Below are positions 5,825 through 9,008 of a stretch of DNA of 9,008 bases, piece by piece. Origin of the DNA: an uncultured Sphingomonadales bacterium (GTDB lineage Bacteria; Pseudomonadota; Alphaproteobacteria; Sphingomonadales; Sphingomonadaceae); the NCBI GenBank assembly GCA_903911985.1, contig CAIWFP010000004.1, forward strand, positions 1-9,008, given 5' to 3'. Position 1 is the stretch's first letter. Every line of letters starts with the position of its first letter. The notes beneath the pieces were generated by a model that was not told the DNA's origin, did not search any database, and saw only the letters and a program-made list of their open reading frames with translations. The position numbers were made by a program, and so were the translations under genes.

Positions 5825-7084
5825 TCAGGCCGAAACCAGACGCGCGGCCACCTCGCCCGAACGCAGCGCCCCCTCGACGGTGGAAGGCAGGCCGTTGGAC
5901 ACCCAGTCCCCCGCGAGGAACAGATTGGACCATGCCGTGCGGGCAGGCGGGCGCAGGGCCTCCTGCTCTGGCGTGGCGGCAAAGGTCGCGCGCTTTTCCT
6001 TCACCACCTGCCACATCGGTATGTGCGCGGGCTTTGCGGCCGAACCGAGCCCCAGCGCCGCCGCTACCTCGCCCCAGACCAGCGTGGCCAGAGCCTCGCG
6101 CGGCATATCCACCAGCCGGTCGGCGGCGGAGATGGTGACAGAGATGCGGTCCGGGTGGTTGAAGATCCATTCCACCGTGCCGCCCAGCAGGCCGAGCATC
6201 GCCGGGGCATCCGCAGGGGGAGCGCAGGCGAAATGCACATTGACAATCGAGCGGTGGTCGGTGGGAACCGAAAGGCCCGGCACCAGATCGCCCGCAACCC
6301 ATGCCGGCACCGCCAGCACAACCGCCTCGTCATCCGCCACCACCTGGCGCCCATCGGCCCATTCCAGCGCCGAGACCCGGTCGCCATCAAATTCCAGCGC
6401 GCGCAGGCGACGGCCGGTGGCCAGAGCCACCCCCCATTCCGCCAGCCAGTAAACCGCCGGGTCAATGAAGGCCGTGGCGAGATCGGGCACGGCAATGCGC
6501 GGCGCGCTGGCCATCCCGCCCTTTACCATGGTTTCCTTCAGCACATTGGCGGCCAGCGTTGCCGTGGCCATGGCCGGATCGGTGTTGAGTACCGCCAGCA
6601 TGATGGGATAGAGCAATTTGTCCCACACCGGCCCCTCGCAGGCGATCAGATCACCGATCACCTGACCGGGCTTTGCGGTCAGCAGGCGGGCGATGGGGAG
6701 ATAGTCAGCGGCGCTGGTGCCCGGCACACGGCGGCTCGCCTGAAACACCCACCACGGCAACCAGCCGTCGCTCATCCGCACCTGCCAGCTTTCGCCGTTG
6801 GCGAGATCGAAAAAGGCGAAATCGGCATGCTCCGGCCCGAATAGCGGCAGCATCGCGCCCACAGCCTCGCGAAACCGCGCCACGGCGGGGTTGCCCGCCA
6901 GCACGAGGTGGTTGCCATTGTCGATGGTGAGGCCTAGCGCGGGTTCGAAATAGGACCGGCAGCGCCCCCCTGCCCGCGCGGCGCTCTCGCTGATCGCCAC
7001 CTTCAGCCCTGCCCGCGTCAGCCATACCGCCGCCGACAGGCCGGCAACCCCCGCGCCGACCACGCTTGCCCGCTTGAAACCCAT
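5825..7084 (-). CDS. hpnE: Hydroxysqualene reductase HpnE (FAD-dependent)
   Basis: HpnE is the flavin oxidoreductase that reduces hydroxysqualene to squalene, the third step of the HpnC/D/E route that replaces squalene synthase in many bacteria. It belongs to the carotenoid-desaturase-like amine oxidase family. The 419-residue protein begins with the dinucleotide-binding motif VVGAGVAGLSAA (GxGxxG at 10-15), then an acidic residue in ISES, AGGRCRSY (39-45) and DNGNHLVL (55-62). It ends with the family C-terminal FAD motif LFLAGDWVSNGLPSTVEGAL and SGEVAARLV. The ATG at 7084 has AAGGGAG (7092-7098, complement) 7 bases upstream; the frame stays open 21 codons further but those residues overlap hpnD and are not conserved. 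Only 17 bases separate it from hpnD. Confidence 0.96.
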   Translation of the reverse strand: MGFKRASVVGAGVAGLSAAVWLTRAGLKVAISESAARAGGRCRSYFEPALGLTIDNGNHLVLAGNPAVARFREAVGAMLPLFGPEHADFAFFDLANGESWQVRMSDGWLPWWVFQASRRVPGTSAADYLPIARLLTAKPGQVIGDLIACEGPVWDKLLYPIMLAVLNTDPAMATATLAANVLKETMVKGGMASAPRIAVPDLATAFIDPAVYWLAEWGVALATGRRLRALEFDGDRVSALEWADGRQVVADDEAVVLAVPAWVAGDLVPGLSVPTDHRSIVNVHFACAPPADAPAMLGLLGGTVEWIFNHPDRISVTISAADRLVDMPREALATLVWGEVAAALGLGSAAKPAHIPMWQVVKEKRATFAATPEQEALRPPARTAWSNLFLAGDWVSNGLPSTVEGALRSGEVAARLVSA

Positions 7085-7101
7085 GGCGCCGCTCCCTTTT
7101 C

Positions 7102-7983
7102 TCAACCGAGCAGGGTAAAGCGCAGCGCGGACAGCGCAAGCCGCCATTTGGATACCTTGACACGCGCGCGCGGCGCCGCCCAGCCCCGCGCCACCATCTG
7201 ACGCAGCAGCCGGGCATAGGCCACTTCCATCAGGCGCGGCGCCACCAGCAGGCCCTTTGGCCTTGCCGCCAGAATGGCCGCGGCCTCAGCAAAATGCGCC
7301 TGTGCGCGCGGGGCCAGCCAGCGGGCCGCCGCGTCGAGGCGCGGGTCGGCGATCAGCGCCTCGGGGGTGGTGGGCTTGATCCCCGCCTCGGCCAGTGCCT
7401 CTTTCGGCAGATAGACGCGGCCGATCCCGGCATCCTCGTCGATATCGCGCAGGATATTGGTGATCTGCAGGGCCCGGCCAAGATGATGCGCCAGCGCCAC
7501 GCCTTCTGCGCGCTCCATGCCGAAGACATTCACCGAGAGGCGCCCGACGGCACTGGCCACCCGGTCGCAATAAAGGTCGAAGGTGGCGTAGTCGGGCCAG
7601 CGGATATCGGCATCGACATCCATCCGCATGCCATCGATCACCGCGATAAAATCCGCTTCCTCCAGCGCGAAGCGGCGCACGGCCTCGGCCAGAAACGCCG
7701 CCTGTCCATAGCTTTCCGGGCCCGCATCTTCACCCCGATAGAGCGCGGCGATGTCCCGCCGCCAGCCATCCAGCAGGCCGCCCCGCTCAGCCCTTGGGGC
7801 CTGCTGGTCATCGGCGATGTCATCCACCAGCCGGCAAAAGCCATAGATGGCGAACATCGCCTCGCGTTCCGCCGCGGGCAGCACCCGCATGCCAGCGTAA
7901 AAGGAGCTGCGCGAGACGGCAGCCTGCAGGGCGCCGGTATCAAACGGCGCATCCTGCGCGACAGGGGCGGCGGATGACGTCAC
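7102..7983 (-). CDS. hpnD: Presqualene diphosphate synthase HpnD
   Basis: HpnD condenses two farnesyl diphosphates head-to-head into presqualene diphosphate. The 293-residue protein is an all-helical trans-isoprenyl diphosphate synthase of the squalene/phytoene synthase family. It shows SSFYAGMRVLP (26-36), the first Asp-rich motif DDIADD (54-59), YCDRVASAVG (138-147), and the second Asp-rich motif NILRDIDED (176-184) followed by GRVYLP; both Asp clusters bind the Mg-diphosphate groups. The start is GTG at 7981-7983; no ATG lies before the conserved helix, and AGAGGA (7991-7996, complement) sits 7 bases upstream. The GTG overlaps the hpnC stop as GTGA, a 4-base overlap typical of coupled translation. 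Phytoene synthase is the main alternative but is unlikely beside hpnC, hpnE and shc. Confidence 0.96.
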   Translation of the reverse strand: MTSSAAPVAQDAPFDTGALQAAVSRSSFYAGMRVLPAAEREAMFAIYGFCRLVDDIADDQQAPRAERGGLLDGWRRDIAALYRGEDAGPESYGQAAFLAEAVRRFALEEADFIAVIDGMRMDVDADIRWPDYATFDLYCDRVASAVGRLSVNVFGMERAEGVALAHHLGRALQITNILRDIDEDAGIGRVYLPKEALAEAGIKPTTPEALIADPRLDAAARWLAPRAQAHFAEAAAILAARPKGLLVAPRLMEVAYARLLRQMVARGWAAPRARVKVSKWRLALSALRFTLLG

Positions 7984-8933
7984 GCGAAAATCCTCTTTGC
8001 CCCGTGGCGCAGCACCGCGCGCAGCGCCAGAAACCCCGCCCGCGCCCTGGAATGATGCACATTCTCGCTCAAGGGATCGCGGCGCTCCAGCAGGCGCACC
8101 AGATCCTCGGCCAGCCGCTGGATGATCGCCACCTCGGCCGACAGGCGGGCATCGCCAATCGCGGCGGCAAAGGGAGCCGATTCCCTCAGCAATGCCCCCG
8201 TCTGGCTGGCCAGCGCCGAAATGACGCCGCGCAGAGCCTGGCTACTACGCGCCTCGCCCAGCGCGGAGATGGGCACGCCCGCCTTCTCCAGCATGCGCGT
8301 CGGGATATAGACCCGGTCGATGGCGCGGTAATCCTTGCCGCAATCCTGCAGGTGATTGATGATCTGCAGCGCGGCGCACAAGGCATCGTTCATCGGCCAG
8401 ATCGCCGGATCCTCGCCATGCACATCCAGCACATAGCGCCCCACCGGCATGGCGGAGTAGCGGCAATAATCCATCAGCTGCGACCAGTCGGCATAGCGGT
8501 TGACGGTAACGTCGCGCTCGAAGGCATCGAGCAGCTCGTGGGCGTGGGTGAGGCTGATGCCGCGCGCCCGCGCCACCAGCGCCAGATCCCGCGCCTCGGC
8601 CGAACCCTCATCGCCACCAGACAGGCCCGCGCGCATGGCGGCCAGCAGGTCGAGCTTTTCCTCGGGACTGGCCTCGGCATTGTCGGCAATGTCGTCGGCG
8701 GCGCGGGCGAAGCGGTAATAGGTGAGCACGGGCGCGCGCGCATCGGCGCGCACCAGCCAGCTGGCGACGGGAAAGTTCTCGTCCCCATGCCCCTTGCCGG
8801 AGGCGAGGGCTGAAGCGTCGGGGTATCCCTTGCCGGAGGCGAGGGCGGAACTATCGGCATGCTCCTTGCCGGAGGCGAGGGCAGATCTGTCGGCGCGCCC
8901 GTTGCCGGAGGCGGGGGCGGGGGCGGAGGTCAT
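7980..8933 (-). CDS. hpnC: Hydroxysqualene synthase HpnC with a repeat-extended N-terminus
   Basis: HpnC converts presqualene diphosphate to hydroxysqualene with release of diphosphate. It is a second, diverged squalene/phytoene synthase family member. With the ATG at 8933 the protein has 317 residues. The core carries DDIAD (80-84), a helix FERDVTVNRYADW (138-150), YCRYSAMPVGRYVLD (156-170) and NHLQDCGKDYRAID (193-206), where Asp residues replace the NILRD pattern of HpnD. The usual N-terminus, SGKGHGDENFPVAS, starts only at residue 45. Before it lie three 12-residue copies of the form ADxSALASGKx, making the protein about 35 residues longer than expected. AAGGG upstream is 12 bases from this ATG, which is distant; an ATG four codons earlier (8945) abuts the AAGGG. 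The frame is open to the window edge, so the start could lie further upstream. Confidence 0.94.
   Translation of the reverse strand: MTSAPAPASGNGRADRSALASGKEHADSSALASGKGYPDASALASGKGHGDENFPVASWLVRADARAPVLTYYRFARAADDIADNAEASPEEKLDLLAAMRAGLSGGDEGSAEARDLALVARARGISLTHAHELLDAFERDVTVNRYADWSQLMDYCRYSAMPVGRYVLDVHGEDPAIWPMNDALCAALQIINHLQDCGKDYRAIDRVYIPTRMLEKAGVPISALGEARSSQALRGVISALASQTGALLRESAPFAAAIGDARLSAEVAIIQRLAEDLVRLLERRDPLSENVHHSRARAGFLALRAVLRHGAKRIFA
8791..8921 (-). repeat. 36-bp tandem repeat inside the 5' end of hpnC
   Basis: Three 36-base units occupy 8791-8826, 8827-8862 and 8863-8898, with a degenerate part of a fourth at 8899-8921. Each shares the invariant core CTTGCCGGAGGCGAGGGC (plus-strand reading) and differs mostly in its second half. 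Because 36 is a multiple of three, the array stays in frame and encodes 12-residue copies ending in ALASGK. Confidence 0.93.
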
Positions 8934-8955
8934 TATCTGGTTCATCCCTTGGTCT

Positions 8956-8985
8956 GGGCCGAATGGGTATGGGCCGAATGGGTAT
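8956..8985 (-). repeat. Perfect 15-bp tandem duplication upstream of hpnC
   Basis: GGGCCGAATGGGTAT occurs twice head to tail with no mismatch, beginning 22 bases before the chosen hpnC ATG. If translation started further upstream it would encode two copies of YPFGP. It more likely lies in the hpnC leader or promoter. No clear -10 box is seen. Confidence 0.85.
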
Positions 8986-9008
8986 GCGCCTGGGCCCGCC
9001 CCTTCCAC

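Noticed and set aside
7085..7147. Upstream extension of hpnE by 21 codons
   Set aside because: It overlaps the end of hpnD, and the FAD-binding strand normally begins right after the chosen ATG, which has a good ribosome site.
8791..8898. CRISPR-like array
   Set aside because: The units are contiguous 36-base copies without unique spacers, and they are in frame inside hpnC, so this is a coding tandem repeat.

Overview
The window is a hopanoid (bacterial sterol-like lipid) biosynthesis locus from a GC-rich alphaproteobacterium. The gene set, the high GC content and the linkage of a dxs end and a DUF2141 gene to hpnM and hpnH suggest a member of the Sphingomonadales (Novosphingobium/Sphingomonas-like). 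That placement comes from general resemblance, not from a marker gene.

Layout, left to right. (1) Positions 1-175 hold the last 57 codons of a plus-strand gene that reads as the C-terminus of 1-deoxy-D-xylulose-5-phosphate synthase (dxs). A secreted DUF2141 protein starts inside its stop codon. (2) hpnM, an exported MlaC/Ttg2D-family protein, lies on the minus strand and converges on the DUF2141 gene. (3) A 304-base divergent spacer (1308-1611) carries 13-bp tandem repeats and a GC-rich leader with mutually exclusive hairpins, and leads into hpnH (radical SAM adenosylhopane synthase, plus strand). (4) A 256-base convergent spacer (2788-3043) is full of inverted repeats. (5) The rest is one minus-strand run transcribed right to left: hpnC, hpnD, hpnE, shc (hpnF), hpnG. 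Overlaps or short gaps couple hpnC/hpnD, hpnD/hpnE and shc/hpnG. A 136-base gap with a conspicuous A/T-flanked palindrome separates hpnE from shc.

Together the genes describe a nearly complete route. Dxs supplies MEP-pathway isoprenoid units. HpnD joins two farnesyl diphosphates to presqualene diphosphate, HpnC turns that into hydroxysqualene, and HpnE reduces it to squalene. Shc cyclises squalene to the hopane skeleton. HpnH adds the 5'-deoxyadenosyl group, and HpnG removes adenine to open the way to bacteriohopanepolyols. HpnM and possibly the DUF2141 protein act in the cell envelope, presumably after hopanoids leave the inner membrane. Later tailoring genes (hpnO, hpnI/J/K) and the HpnN transporter are not in this window.

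The pathway itself is well known and I see no wholly new system. The most unusual items are an in-frame 36-bp minisatellite that lengthens the N-terminus of HpnC, a neighbouring perfect 15-bp duplication just before its start, the possible RNA switch in the hpnH leader, a Lys/Gly-rich insert in HpnH, and the palindrome in the hpnE-shc gap.
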